From Sphingomonas sp. C3-2 (GTDB taxonomy: Bacteria > Pseudomonadota > Alphaproteobacteria > Sphingomonadales > Sphingomonadaceae): DNA of 64,000 nucleotides. Below are positions 56,021 through 64,000 of the stretch, one piece after another (positions within the stretch are counted from its first letter, which is position 1; each line of letters begins with the position of its first letter). The position numbers and the translations under genes are program-made. The notes under the pieces were generated by a model. That model saw only the letters and a list, made by a program, of their open reading frames with translations, did not search any database and was not told the origin of the DNA. The DNA lies in NCBI RefSeq assembly GCF_033025475.1, contig NZ_CP130322.1, positions 2,175,001 through 2,239,000 on the forward strand, in the 5' to 3' direction.

Positions 56021-58279
56021 TCAGTTCCCGAACCGGAATTTGGCCGAAAGGCCGTACATGCGCGGTTCGCCGTACAGTGCGGATTCGAACCCGATCGCGC
56101 CACCCAGCGGAAAGCCACCCAGAATATAGGCCTTGTTCGTCAGGTTCGTCGCGAACACCGACAGGTCGATCCCGCTCTGTGCGACGTCGGCCAGCTCGAT
56201 TCGGGCGTTGACGAGGCTGTAACCGGGATAGGTGGTGATCAGATTGGCGGCGAGCTCGTTCGTGTTCGCACGTCCCTGCCAGCTATAATCGGCCGCCACG
56301 CTGAGCCGCCCGAACGACTCTGCTGTCGGCACTGTGTAATGGATCCCGAAGCCATATTTCCATTTGGGCTGGAACGCCGTTTGGCGGCCCTTCACGGCAG
56401 CGGTGCCCGGCACCGTCACGTCGCTATGCGCGTCGAGATAGGATGCAAAGCCGTTGATCAGCAGATTGTCGACGGGCTCCAGCGTGGTTTCGAATTCGAC
56501 CCCCTTGTTCGTCGCTTCGGCCGCGTTGCGGACGAGCGACTGGATCGCGACATTCGGGATCACGACGGGTTGCGAGATCTGGATGTCTTTATACTTGTCG
56601 AGGAACAAGGCGAGGTTGGTGCGCAGCGGGAAGCCGACATTCCAATCCGCCTTCAGGCCGATTTCATATTCGTCGACGAATTCGGGTTCGAACCGGGTGA
56701 ATTCGGGTGCGGGGGAGGGGAGGTTGACGCCGCCGCTCTTGTAACCGTGGCGATAGGCGGCATAAATCTGCGCGTCGTCCGACAGCTTGTACCGCACGGT
56801 CGCATCATAGGACGGCGCCTTGAACTTCGCATCCGCGCTGAACGGGCAGGTGATCGGCCCGGTGCCCGTCGGCACGCGCTGGGTGCAGTTGCCCTGCGTG
56901 TCGGAAACGCTGATGCTCGCTTCGCGCTTGTCCCAGGTGTAACGGAACCCGCCGGACACTTGCAGCCGATCGGTAAGGTCGGTTTCGACATGCGCGAAGA
57001 CGGCGTTGCTTTCGTCCCGCGCATCGAGATTGCGGACGGTGATCGTGCCGAACAGGTGCTGGCGCAATTCCTGCGGGAAACCCGGCTTCGACAGTTCGTG
57101 GTAGAAACCCAGAATATAGCTGGTGTTCAGCCCCGGGATCCGGCCCTGAACCTGGAACTCCTCGGTCAGTTGCTCCTGACCGGTCTGCCATTTGCGGGGC
57201 AGTGTGGCGTTTTCATACAGGAAGGTGGGGATCGGTGTCCCGTCGTAATCGCTTCCCCGATCGATGCGCGATTTCCGGACGGAAATGATGTTCTTGAGCG
57301 TGATCGTGTCGGTCACGTCCCACGACGTCTTGTTGGTGATCCCGAAATTATACTGCTCGTCGTACAACAAGGTCGGGATCATCGTGCGCCGCACCCCCAG
57401 TTCCTTCTGCCGTTCCAGATAGGGCGCAAGCGCCGCCGCGATCGGCATGTTGGAGTTGATTTGGCGCAATATGGCGGATGTGCCGTTCTGATCCTTGTGC
57501 AGTCCGTCGATGATCGTCAGGCTTTCAAAGCCATCGGTCGGGGTGAGCAGAACCGACGCGCGATACGCCTTGTAGTCGCGGTTATCCATGTCCTGGCCGG
57601 TGACGACATTCTTGGTGAAGCCGTCGCGCTTGGCGATATTGGCGGCCAGTCGAACCGCAAGAAAATCCTCGATCACGGGCACGTTCAGGACCGCTTCGAA
57701 TTCGCGCCGATCATAATTGCCGATCGTTGCCTTCGCATGACCCTCGATCACGCCGGTCGGCCGCTGGGGTTCGAACAGCACGGCACCGCCCGTGGTGTTG
57801 CGCCCGAAAAGCGTGCCCTGCGGACCTTTCAGCACCTGAACATTGGCGAGGTCGAAAAACATGCCGGGGCCGGCGATGTCGGTCGGCACTTCGGCGAAAT
57901 AGGTCGCGACGCTGGTGAAGTTGCGCTGGCCGGTGTTGAAGATGCCGGGGCCCTGACCGCGCAGGTAGAAGCTGGCTTCATCGCGCCGTTGTCCCGAGAT
58001 GTTGAGCCCAGGCACCGATTGCCGCAGATCCTCGACCGCGCGGACGCCCTTCTGTTCGAGCGCCTGGCCCGAAAGCGCGGTGATCGCGACGGGAACTTCC
58101 TGAAGCGATTCCTCGCGTCGGCGCGCGGTGACGATGATGTCTTCGATTGTGTGGCTGGAATGCGCTTCCGTGGCTGCCGGTGCATTTCCCTGGGCATCGC
58201 TGTCCTGCGCCTGCGCCTCGAACGCGGTAAACGACACAATAACAGCCGCTGACAAACGCAACTTTTGTCGAAATTTCAT
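56021..58279 (-). CDS. TonB-dependent outer-membrane receptor
   Basis: This 752-aa receptor has signal peptide MKFRQKLRLSAAVIVSFTAF cut after EAQAQ. TonB-box-like DIIVTARRR and plug motif LKGPQGTLFGRNTTGGAVLF follow, and the barrel ends LSAKFRFGN. It is transcribed alone on the minus strand. A large open frame exists on the opposite strand over nearly the whole gene; it is a codon-bias shadow. It is the second receptor of this island, so more than one ligand or oligomer size may be imported. Confidence 0.95.
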   Translation of the reverse strand: MKFRQKLRLSAAVIVSFTAFEAQAQDSDAQGNAPAATEAHSSHTIEDIIVTARRREESLQEVPVAITALSGQALEQKGVRAVEDLRQSVPGLNISGQRRDEASFYLRGQGPGIFNTGQRNFTSVATYFAEVPTDIAGPGMFFDLANVQVLKGPQGTLFGRNTTGGAVLFEPQRPTGVIEGHAKATIGNYDRREFEAVLNVPVIEDFLAVRLAANIAKRDGFTKNVVTGQDMDNRDYKAYRASVLLTPTDGFESLTIIDGLHKDQNGTSAILRQINSNMPIAAALAPYLERQKELGVRRTMIPTLLYDEQYNFGITNKTSWDVTDTITLKNIISVRKSRIDRGSDYDGTPIPTFLYENATLPRKWQTGQEQLTEEFQVQGRIPGLNTSYILGFYHELSKPGFPQELRQHLFGTITVRNLDARDESNAVFAHVETDLTDRLQVSGGFRYTWDKREASISVSDTQGNCTQRVPTGTGPITCPFSADAKFKAPSYDATVRYKLSDDAQIYAAYRHGYKSGGVNLPSPAPEFTRFEPEFVDEYEIGLKADWNVGFPLRTNLALFLDKYKDIQISQPVVIPNVAIQSLVRNAAEATNKGVEFETTLEPVDNLLINGFASYLDAHSDVTVPGTAAVKGRQTAFQPKWKYGFGIHYTVPTAESFGRLSVAADYSWQGRANTNELAANLITTYPGYSLVNARIELADVAQSGIDLSVFATNLTNKAYILGGFPLGGAIGFESALYGEPRMYGLSAKFRFGN

Positions 58280-58492
58280 TCAGCTATCCTCCCCAACGAA
58301 TGTTGAGCCAATGCCCGCCGGACGGCCTGCGCGGGATGGCGCGGCGCTCTCTCTGATCGGGCGCGTAATGAGGTGCCTGCCCGGGGCGGCTCCGGTCATG
58401 ATGCAAATGGATGAAGGCAGATCCGTGCCTGGCTGCTACCCCTGCGCATAATGACGCGGATTACGCGCGCGAAAATTGGCAGGGGAGGCAAG

Positions 58493-60829
58493 ATGCTGGG
58501 GCGCATGCAGTTATGGTTGGTGGCGCTGGTGATTGGCGCGGCGGGGCTCTGGCTCACCATCGGCGGGGCCTGGCTCATCGGCCTTGGCGGGACGCTCGCC
58601 TATCTTCCCGCCGGGCTCGCCTGCATCGCCTCGGCGGTGCTGCTGATGCGTCGATCGAAAATCGGCGCGATGCTTTATTTCGCGCTCCTGATCGCGCTCG
58701 CCGTCTGGGCCTGGGCGGAGGTTGGCGCAGACTTTTGGCTGCTCCTGCCGCGTCTGGTCGGCCCCTGCGTGCTCGGGCTCTGGCTGGCCACGCCCTGGAT
58801 GTGGCGGCAACTGGACGGTTCAGAGGCGCAGGCGCCTGTCGCTACGGGCCTGCGCGTGGTTGCGGGTGTTGCGCTGCCGCTGCTGATCGTCGCCGCGCTG
58901 CTCGCCACCCGTTCCGATGATGCGGTGCCCTCAGCGCCGCTGGCACAGGCTGCGATCGGCGGCGATGTGCACGACTGGCCGGTCGTTGGGCGCAGTGCCG
59001 GGGGCACGCGCTATTCCCCCGCCGCGCAGATCACATCCGAAAATGTCGCCCAGCTCGAACCCGTCTGGAGCTATCGCACTGGCGACCTGCCGGAAAATTT
59101 CCCGAACAGCCGCTCGGCGCAGATGTTCGAAGCAACCCCGATCAAGGTGGGCGACACGCTCTATCTCTGCTCGCCGCGCAACATCGTGATCGCGCTCGAC
59201 GCCGCAACCGGGCGGGAACGCTGGCGCCATGATCCCCGCGTCGATTCCACGGGCGTGCCGATGCTCATCTGCCGCGGTGTCACCTATTATGAGGCGGCGG
59301 CTGGCGCGGCTGAAAGCTGCCCCCGCCGCATTCTCGTCGCCACCGTCGATGCGCGGATGATCGCGCTCGATGCGGGCACCGGCAAACGCTGCCCGTCCTT
59401 TGGCGAGAATGGCGAGATTTCGCTGCGCACCGGCCTCGGCGATATTCCGGCCGGCTATTATTATGTCACCTCGCCACCGACGATGATCGGCAATGTCGCC
59501 GTGGTCGGCGGGCTCGTGCTCGACAATATGGCGATCGACGAACCCTCGGGTGTGGTGCGCGGTTTCGACGCTATCACCGGGCGTCTGCTCTGGGCCTGGG
59601 ATGCCGGCGCGGTCGAGGCGAAGGGCGGTAATGCTGCGCAGCAATTCGTGCGCGGATCGCCCAATGCCTGGAGCCTGTTCAGCGTCGATCCGGCGCTGGG
59701 CCTTGTCTATATCCCCACCGGAAACTCGACGCCCGATCATTTCGGCGGGCATCGCAACGCGCTGATCGATCGCTATTCGGCGGCGGTCGTCGCGCTTGAC
59801 GGCACCAATGGGCGGCTGCGCTGGGCGTTCCAGACCGTTCGTCACGATCTGTGGGATTACGACGTCGCTTCGCAGCCCGTGCTGTTCGACATGCCGATGG
59901 GCAACACCACCGTCCCGGCGCTGCTCCAGCCCACCAAGCAGGGCGAGATATTCCTGCTCGATCGCCGTACCGGCAAGCCGCTGGCCCCGGTTGGCGAACG
60001 CGCGGTGCCCGCCGGCACGATCCCGGGGGAACGCTATGCGCCCACCCAGCCTTCGCTTACCGGCGGCCTCAGCTTCATGCCGCCCCCGCTGGTCGAAGCC
60101 GATATGTGGGGCATCACCCCGATCGATCAGCTCTGGTGCCGCATCCAGTTCCGTCGCCTGAAATATCAAGGGCCGTTCACGCCGATCGGTACCGAACCAA
60201 CGCTGGTCTTCCCCGGCAATAACGGGATCGTCAACTGGGGCAGTGTCGCGGTGGACGAGGCGCGTCAGTTGATGATCGTCAACTCGTCCTACATGCCGCT
60301 TGTGGCGCACCTCATCCCGCGCAAGAAAGCGCCGCAAGGCCAGCAGATCGTGCTCAAGGGCAATGCCGCGATCTCGCCGATGACGGGCGCGCCCTATGCG
60401 GTCCAGACCGAACGGCCCTTCACCTCCTTCCTCGGCGTGCCGTGCAACGCGCCGCCCTGGGGCAAGCTGTCGGCTGTCGATCTGAAAACGCAAAAGCTGC
60501 TCTGGCAACGTCCGCTCGGCACGACGCGCGATCATGCGCCGCTGGGCGTGCCGGTTCCCGGCGTGTTCAATCAGGGCGGCTCGGTGGTGACCGCGGGCGG
60601 GGTGATCTTCGTGGCGGCGACGCTCGACAATTATCTGCGCGCGTTCGATCTCGCCTCGGGCAAGGAGCTCTGGAAGGGGCGCCTGCCCGCAGGCGGACAG
60701 GCCACGCCGATGACCTATGTCTCGCGCGAGGATGGGCGCCAATATGTCGTCATCGCTTCGGGCGGGCATCAGTTCATGAAAACCCGCATCGGTGATTATG
60801 TCATGGCCTTTGCGCTGCCGAAAAAATGA
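58493..60829 (+). CDS. Membrane-bound PQQ-dependent dehydrogenase (glucose/quinate type)
   Basis: This 778-aa dehydrogenase has four to five N-terminal transmembrane helices (about 1-135) that anchor it and bind ubiquinone. A periplasmic eight-bladed beta-propeller follows with DWPVVGRSAGGTRYSPAAQI at its start. Repeated propeller motifs include ALDAATGRERW and ALDGTNGRLRWAFQ, and the substrate/PQQ site is RHDLWDYDVASQPVL. It oxidises alcohols or sugars in the periplasm. ATG 58493 has ggggagg upstream. Neighbouring genes are two receptors and acid-reducing enzymes; no pqq biosynthesis genes are in the window. Confidence 0.93.
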   Translation: MLGRMQLWLVALVIGAAGLWLTIGGAWLIGLGGTLAYLPAGLACIASAVLLMRRSKIGAMLYFALLIALAVWAWAEVGADFWLLLPRLVGPCVLGLWLATPWMWRQLDGSEAQAPVATGLRVVAGVALPLLIVAALLATRSDDAVPSAPLAQAAIGGDVHDWPVVGRSAGGTRYSPAAQITSENVAQLEPVWSYRTGDLPENFPNSRSAQMFEATPIKVGDTLYLCSPRNIVIALDAATGRERWRHDPRVDSTGVPMLICRGVTYYEAAAGAAESCPRRILVATVDARMIALDAGTGKRCPSFGENGEISLRTGLGDIPAGYYYVTSPPTMIGNVAVVGGLVLDNMAIDEPSGVVRGFDAITGRLLWAWDAGAVEAKGGNAAQQFVRGSPNAWSLFSVDPALGLVYIPTGNSTPDHFGGHRNALIDRYSAAVVALDGTNGRLRWAFQTVRHDLWDYDVASQPVLFDMPMGNTTVPALLQPTKQGEIFLLDRRTGKPLAPVGERAVPAGTIPGERYAPTQPSLTGGLSFMPPPLVEADMWGITPIDQLWCRIQFRRLKYQGPFTPIGTEPTLVFPGNNGIVNWGSVAVDEARQLMIVNSSYMPLVAHLIPRKKAPQGQQIVLKGNAAISPMTGAPYAVQTERPFTSFLGVPCNAPPWGKLSAVDLKTQKLLWQRPLGTTRDHAPLGVPVPGVFNQGGSVVTAGGVIFVAATLDNYLRAFDLASGKELWKGRLPAGGQATPMTYVSREDGRQYVVIASGGHQFMKTRIGDYVMAFALPKK

Positions 60830-60835
60830 GCTCGC

Positions 60836-61936
60836 TCAGCTCGATACCGCGGCCGAGCTGAGCAATATCCGCACCAGTTCGCCCTGTCGGTTGGTCCCGG
60901 TCTTCAGGAAAATCCCCTGAAGCTGGGACCGCACGGTATGGCGGCTCACCCCGATGGCGGCGGCCGCTTCTTCAAGGCTGGCGCCCCGGCCCAGCGCGCT
61001 GGCCAGTGTCGCCTCCGCCGGGGTCAGGCCGAAAAGCGATGCCAGCGTGGTCGCGGGGATCATCGGCTGGCGATTGGGATCGCGCAGCACAAGGATCGCG
61101 GTCCGGTGCAGCGGGCGCTTGAGTGGGTAGAAGGGCGGGCCCGGCCGGACGATGACGGTAAGCGGCAGCACCTGCCCGTCGCGCTTTATCGCGATGGGGG
61201 AATAACGGTCCCAGTTCGAATGCGCGCTCTGTTCCGATGCCCGTTGCCGGATCTCGCTTATCAGCCGCGTCGTTTCGGCGGCGGAGGACGCCTTCAGCTT
61301 GCCATGCGCGCGGTGCAGTCCGTCGCCCGCCGCGAGCAGTGCGTCCGCGATAGGGTTGGTGAGCAGGATTTTGCCGTCGCTGTCGGCCAGGATCACGCCG
61401 ATGCCGCTGGTCTCGATCGCGGCGTTGGACAGCATCTGCCGCCGTTCCAGTTCGACGATCCGTTCATAGACGCGCATTCCCTGTTCCAGCGGCTGGGCTA
61501 GGCTGTTCAGCAGCGCCTCGTCCTCGTCCGAAAATGGTGCCGCGTCATATTTGCGCCAAAGCGCCAGATGGGCGGTCAGCGCCTGATTGCCGCTCACCGG
61601 CAGTATCAGCATGCGCCAGCCGTCCTCGGGCATCGCATAGGGGGCGACCTTGCCGTCGCGCAGATCGGCGCAGAAGCCCGATTGCCAAAAGCGGTCCAGC
61701 GGCTCGGCCATCATATCGTCATCGGTTACGCAAACCGGCGCATTGTGCGGGGCCAGCGATGGCGCGAGGATCAGCGACACATGATCGCATTGGAAAATCG
61801 ACCTCGCCCGCTGCAGAAAGCTTTCCCACATCGGGATTTCGGAAAGGCTGTCATACAGGGCGTTGCAGAGCACTTCACGGTTGAGATTATCCGACACGAC
61901 CTTTTTCTCTCCTGCTCCCATGCCTTGGCTGTTCAT
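60836..61936 (-). CDS. LuxR-family transcriptional regulator with sensor domain
   Basis: This 367-aa regulator has an N-terminal GAF-like part, then a PAS-like part (IGVILADSDGKILLTNPIAD near 170-190). A C-terminal LuxR helix-turn-helix covers about 305-365 (LTPAEATLASALGRGASLEE then AAAIGVSRHTVRSQLQGIFL). The start is uncertain: ATG 61936 is used, but a GTG at about 61899 has a better aggagag. No receiver domain. It is divergent from the LuxE-like gene, with a dyad between, and likely controls it. Confidence 0.88.
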   Translation of the reverse strand: MNSQGMGAGEKKVVSDNLNREVLCNALYDSLSEIPMWESFLQRARSIFQCDHVSLILAPSLAPHNAPVCVTDDDMMAEPLDRFWQSGFCADLRDGKVAPYAMPEDGWRMLILPVSGNQALTAHLALWRKYDAAPFSDEDEALLNSLAQPLEQGMRVYERIVELERRQMLSNAAIETSGIGVILADSDGKILLTNPIADALLAAGDGLHRAHGKLKASSAAETTRLISEIRQRASEQSAHSNWDRYSPIAIKRDGQVLPLTVIVRPGPPFYPLKRPLHRTAILVLRDPNRQPMIPATTLASLFGLTPAEATLASALGRGASLEEAAAAIGVSRHTVRSQLQGIFLKTGTNRQGELVRILLSSAAVSS

Positions 61937-62251
61937 GCCGCGTGATCGACGTCGACGGATTTCTCCGCTTCGAATGGCACGTTTGTCACGGCGATGATGC
62001 CCTTTTTCCATCGGTCTGCAAAAGGCAAAAACTGCTATTTCCTGCGCTTTTTCGGCGCGATCCTATCGCGTCCGCGCGAATGTCCGGCATCATCCGTTTG
62101 CGTGATGCCGGTGCCTTGAATCGGGCCCAGATTGATCCTCGATAACGGCAAACGGGTTCAGCGATGCCGTGTGTCCTCAAGGGGCGGAAAACCTGTCGGG
62201 GGCACGCTCGGGTGCAGGGCGCTGGGCCGAACAGAATGGAAAGGATGCGCC
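61937..62251. other. Divergent promoter region
   Basis: These 315 bases lie between the LuxR-family regulator (minus) and the LuxE-like gene (plus). No gene is seen. It holds an AT-richer stretch near 62020-62045, a perfect dyad at 62084-62111, and the ribosome site ggaaagga before the LuxE-like ATG. Confidence 0.6.
62084..62111. promoter_or_regulatory. Dyad, candidate LuxR-family operator
   Basis: ccggcatca / tgatgccgg is a perfect nine-base inverted repeat (62084-62092 with 62103-62111) with a 10-base spacer. It lies about 140 bases upstream of the LuxE-like start, between divergent genes. No T tract follows, so it is unlikely to be a terminator. Confidence 0.5.
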
Positions 62252-63664
62252 ATGGCTTCATTGGCCGACACGCTGGCAAAGGACCCACAGGCCTTTGTCG
62301 ACGCTCCGTATGATTCCGGTTACGCACTCTCCGCCGCGGAACGCGAGCGCGCGCAGCTTGCGGGACTTCGCCTGCGTTTCGACGCGCTGAAGCAGGGGAT
62401 ACCGGCGCTCGCGCGGCTGGCCGAGGAACAGGGCATTCAGGAGATCAATGCGCTCGACGATGTCGTGCCGCTCCTGTTTCCGCACACCGTCTATAAATCC
62501 TATCCACTGTCCTTCCTCGAACAGGGGCGGTTCGATCGGCTGACCAAATGGCTCGCCTCGCTCACCACCACCGATCTGTCGGGCGTCGATGTCACCGGCG
62601 TGGAGGCGATCGACGAATGGATCGCGGCGCTTTCGGCTGGCAGCGCGCTGATGCCGATCCACACCTTCGGCACCTCGGGCAAGCTGTCGATCATCCCGCG
62701 CACGGCGGAGCATCTGCGGCTCGCCGCGACGATCAACGCCCGTGCCATCCGTGATTTCCACGGTGCGGGCAGCGGCCCCGATCTTGTCGAGGATCACATG
62801 CCGCTCATCTCGCCCTCCTATCGCCACGGCGCCAGCGCGATTGCGCGGGGGATGAACCTGATGGCCGATCTTTACGGCGGGGGGGAGGCGCTGTTCCTCT
62901 ATCCCGACGCCTATTTCAGCGCGGATGTCGCCTCGCTCGCCGGGCGGCTCCGCGCGGCCGAGGCGCGCGGCGAAGAGGGGCAGCTGGCCTTGCCCGAGGG
63001 GCTGATCAAGCGCCGCGACGAATTCGCCGCGCGCGAGGCCAGCCGCAGCGCCGACATGGACCGCTTCTTTGCCGAGGCCAAGGAACGCTTCGGCGGACGC
63101 GACGTCTTCCTGTTCGCGGTGTGGCCAATCCTGTTCGAATGGGCGGAAGAAGGACTGAAGCGCGGCATCAAGGGCGTGTTCGGGCCCAATTCGGTGCTCA
63201 CCTCGGGCGGCGGCTCGAAGGGGCGTGTCCTCCCGCCCGATTACCGCGAACAGATTTTCGAGTTTCTGGGCTTTGACCGGCACATGGAATTTTTCGGGAT
63301 GAGCGAACTCATCGCCAATGCCCCGCGCTGCCCGGAGGGCAATTATCACTTCCCGCCCGTCGTGATCCCCTTCGTGCTCGATCCCGAAACCGGCGAGCCG
63401 CTTCCCCGCACGGGCCTCCAGACCGGGCGCCTTGCCGTCATGGATCTGCTGGCGGATAGCTATTGGGGCGGGTTCGTGACCGGCGACCGGGTCACCATGG
63501 GCGGTTTCGACAGCCCGTGCGCCTGTGGCCGGCACGGCCCCTATATCGAACCGGATATCGCGCGCTTCAGCGACATCAAGGACGGCGACGACAAGATCAA
63601 CTGTGCCGGCGCGCCCGAGGCGCATGACCGTGCCATCGAATTCCTGCTTGAAAGGACCCATTGA
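62252..63664 (+). CDS. LuxE-like acyl-protein synthetase (acid-activating enzyme)
   Basis: This 470-aa member of the LuxE/PaaK-like adenylating group has the nucleotide motif HTFGTSGKLSIIPRT (about 138-152), GPNSVLTSGGGSKGRVLPP (about 310-328) and a C-terminal FDSPCACGRHGPYIEPD with candidate acyl-carrying cysteines. LuxE activates fatty acids as acyl-AMP and passes the acyl group to LuxC for reduction. It is longer than Vibrio LuxE (about 370 aa). The next gene starts one base after its stop and encodes a LuxC-like protein, which supports this pairing. Confidence 0.85.
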   Translation: MASLADTLAKDPQAFVDAPYDSGYALSAAERERAQLAGLRLRFDALKQGIPALARLAEEQGIQEINALDDVVPLLFPHTVYKSYPLSFLEQGRFDRLTKWLASLTTTDLSGVDVTGVEAIDEWIAALSAGSALMPIHTFGTSGKLSIIPRTAEHLRLAATINARAIRDFHGAGSGPDLVEDHMPLISPSYRHGASAIARGMNLMADLYGGGEALFLYPDAYFSADVASLAGRLRAAEARGEEGQLALPEGLIKRRDEFAAREASRSADMDRFFAEAKERFGGRDVFLFAVWPILFEWAEEGLKRGIKGVFGPNSVLTSGGGSKGRVLPPDYREQIFEFLGFDRHMEFFGMSELIANAPRCPEGNYHFPPVVIPFVLDPETGEPLPRTGLQTGRLAVMDLLADSYWGGFVTGDRVTMGGFDSPCACGRHGPYIEPDIARFSDIKDGDDKINCAGAPEAHDRAIEFLLERTH

Positions 63665-63665
63665 G

Positions 63666-64000
63666 ATGCGCTTTTCGGTCCCCCTGCTGCTGCGCGGCGA
63701 AATCATCGAAACCGATCCCGTCGAACATGGCGGCCGTCGCGGCGGTGCGCGCTTCACCGCGCCCGATGTGTCGAAGCATCTCGATTGGCTGCCGCTGCGC
63801 AATGCTTCGGCGCTCGCCGAGCTGTACGATATGCCCTTTGCCGAAATCGTCGAATATCTCGATCGGCTCGGCCATAGGCTCGATCCGGCGCGCAATGGCT
63901 GGCTGCAGGAATCGTTCGAACTGTCGCGCAGCACCTCGGGGCTGTCGGATTCGATCCTGCGCTATCATTACGGCCTCATCCCCTCCTATTTCACGCCGCA
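63666..64000 (+). CDS. LuxC-like acyl-CoA/acyl-protein reductase, 5' part
   Basis: The frame opens at ATG 63666, one base after the LuxE-like stop, and continues past the window end; 111 codons are visible. The start MRFSVPLLLRGEIIETD then LDWLPLRNASALAELYDMPF and EYLDRLGHRLDPARNGWLQE matches the N-terminal region of LuxC-family reductases. These reduce enzyme-bound acyl groups to aldehydes with NADPH. The catalytic Cys region lies outside the window. The upstream neighbour is its expected partner. Confidence 0.75.
   Translation, partial: MRFSVPLLLRGEIIETDPVEHGGRRGGARFTAPDVSKHLDWLPLRNASALAELYDMPFAEIVEYLDRLGHRLDPARNGWLQESFELSRSTSGLSDSILRYHYGLIPSYFTP

Noticed and set aside
55988-58252. A 754-codon open frame on the plus strand opposite the TonB receptor gene
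   Set aside because: It is a GC-bias shadow: the minus strand has signal peptide, TonB box, plug motif and terminal barrel strand, while the plus frame has no recognisable domain or ribosome site.
62258-63934. A 558-codon minus-strand open frame across the LuxE-like gene
   Set aside because: The plus strand has family motifs and a ribosome site; the antisense frame is low in recognisable sequence and follows codon bias.

Overview
The window reads as chromosome from a GC-rich sphingomonad (Sphingomonadales, Alphaproteobacteria). The evidence is the 23S-5S-tRNA-fMet order at the left edge, the number of TonB-dependent receptors (four intact, three remnants), Tat-exported flavoenzymes, epoxide hydrolase and dioxygenase genes, and sphingomonad-type IS3 and IS5 debris. 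The genus cannot be fixed from reading alone.

Layout. 1-2129: end of an rRNA operon (23S 3' part, 5S, initiator tRNA). 2108-48313: a probable integrative element of about 46 kb. A large serine recombinase gene runs into the 3' end of tRNA-fMet on the opposite strand, so its last codons are read from antisense tRNA sequence. The last 22 bases of the tRNA recur with one mismatch at 48292-48313, directly before a strong intrinsic terminator of the kind expected after an rRNA operon. I read these as attL and attR. The element holds an integration module (recombinase, a 47-aa protein, AlpA-like protein), an orphan 544-aa gene, and a mobilisation module (MobC-like protein, relaxase, a second HxH protein, a deviant ParA-like ATPase, a possible oriT). 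No type IV secretion genes were seen, so it would be mobilisable rather than self-transmissible. Cargo follows in blocks: AraC/TonB receptor/old-yellow-enzyme/VOC; a decayed arsenic operon; PhyH dioxygenase; AraC/epoxide hydrolase/metal-dependent hydrolase; a LytTR-regulated periplasmic oxidation cluster (27.2-35.9 kb); a secreted lipase; a RES toxin-antitoxin pair between IS5 remnants; and an envelope block (porin-like protein, NarL-type two-component system, TMEM43-family protein).

The 27.2-35.9 kb cluster is the most distinctive. It pairs two Tat-exported amine-oxidase-like flavoproteins with a periplasmic c-type cytochrome, a TonB receptor, a CpcT/CpeT-like protein and a DUF1838 protein, under a membrane-anchored LytTR regulator. 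I infer that an unknown substrate is imported across the outer membrane and oxidised in the periplasm, with electrons passed to the cytochrome.

48.3-64 kb: chromosome or a second catabolic island. It holds a TonB receptor, TauD/TfdA dioxygenase, MFS transporter, a tandem TetR regulator, a ThDP enzyme, a second TonB receptor, a membrane PQQ dehydrogenase, a LuxR regulator, and a LuxE-like/LuxC-like acid-reductase pair (LuxC cut by the window end). There is no luciferase gene, so the LuxE/LuxC pair probably serves acid activation and reduction in catabolism.

Gene decay is frequent: dienelactone hydrolase, acr3, EamA transporter, L,D-transpeptidase, DUF3883, TonB-receptor and transposase fragments all occur, which fits repeated recombination in this element.
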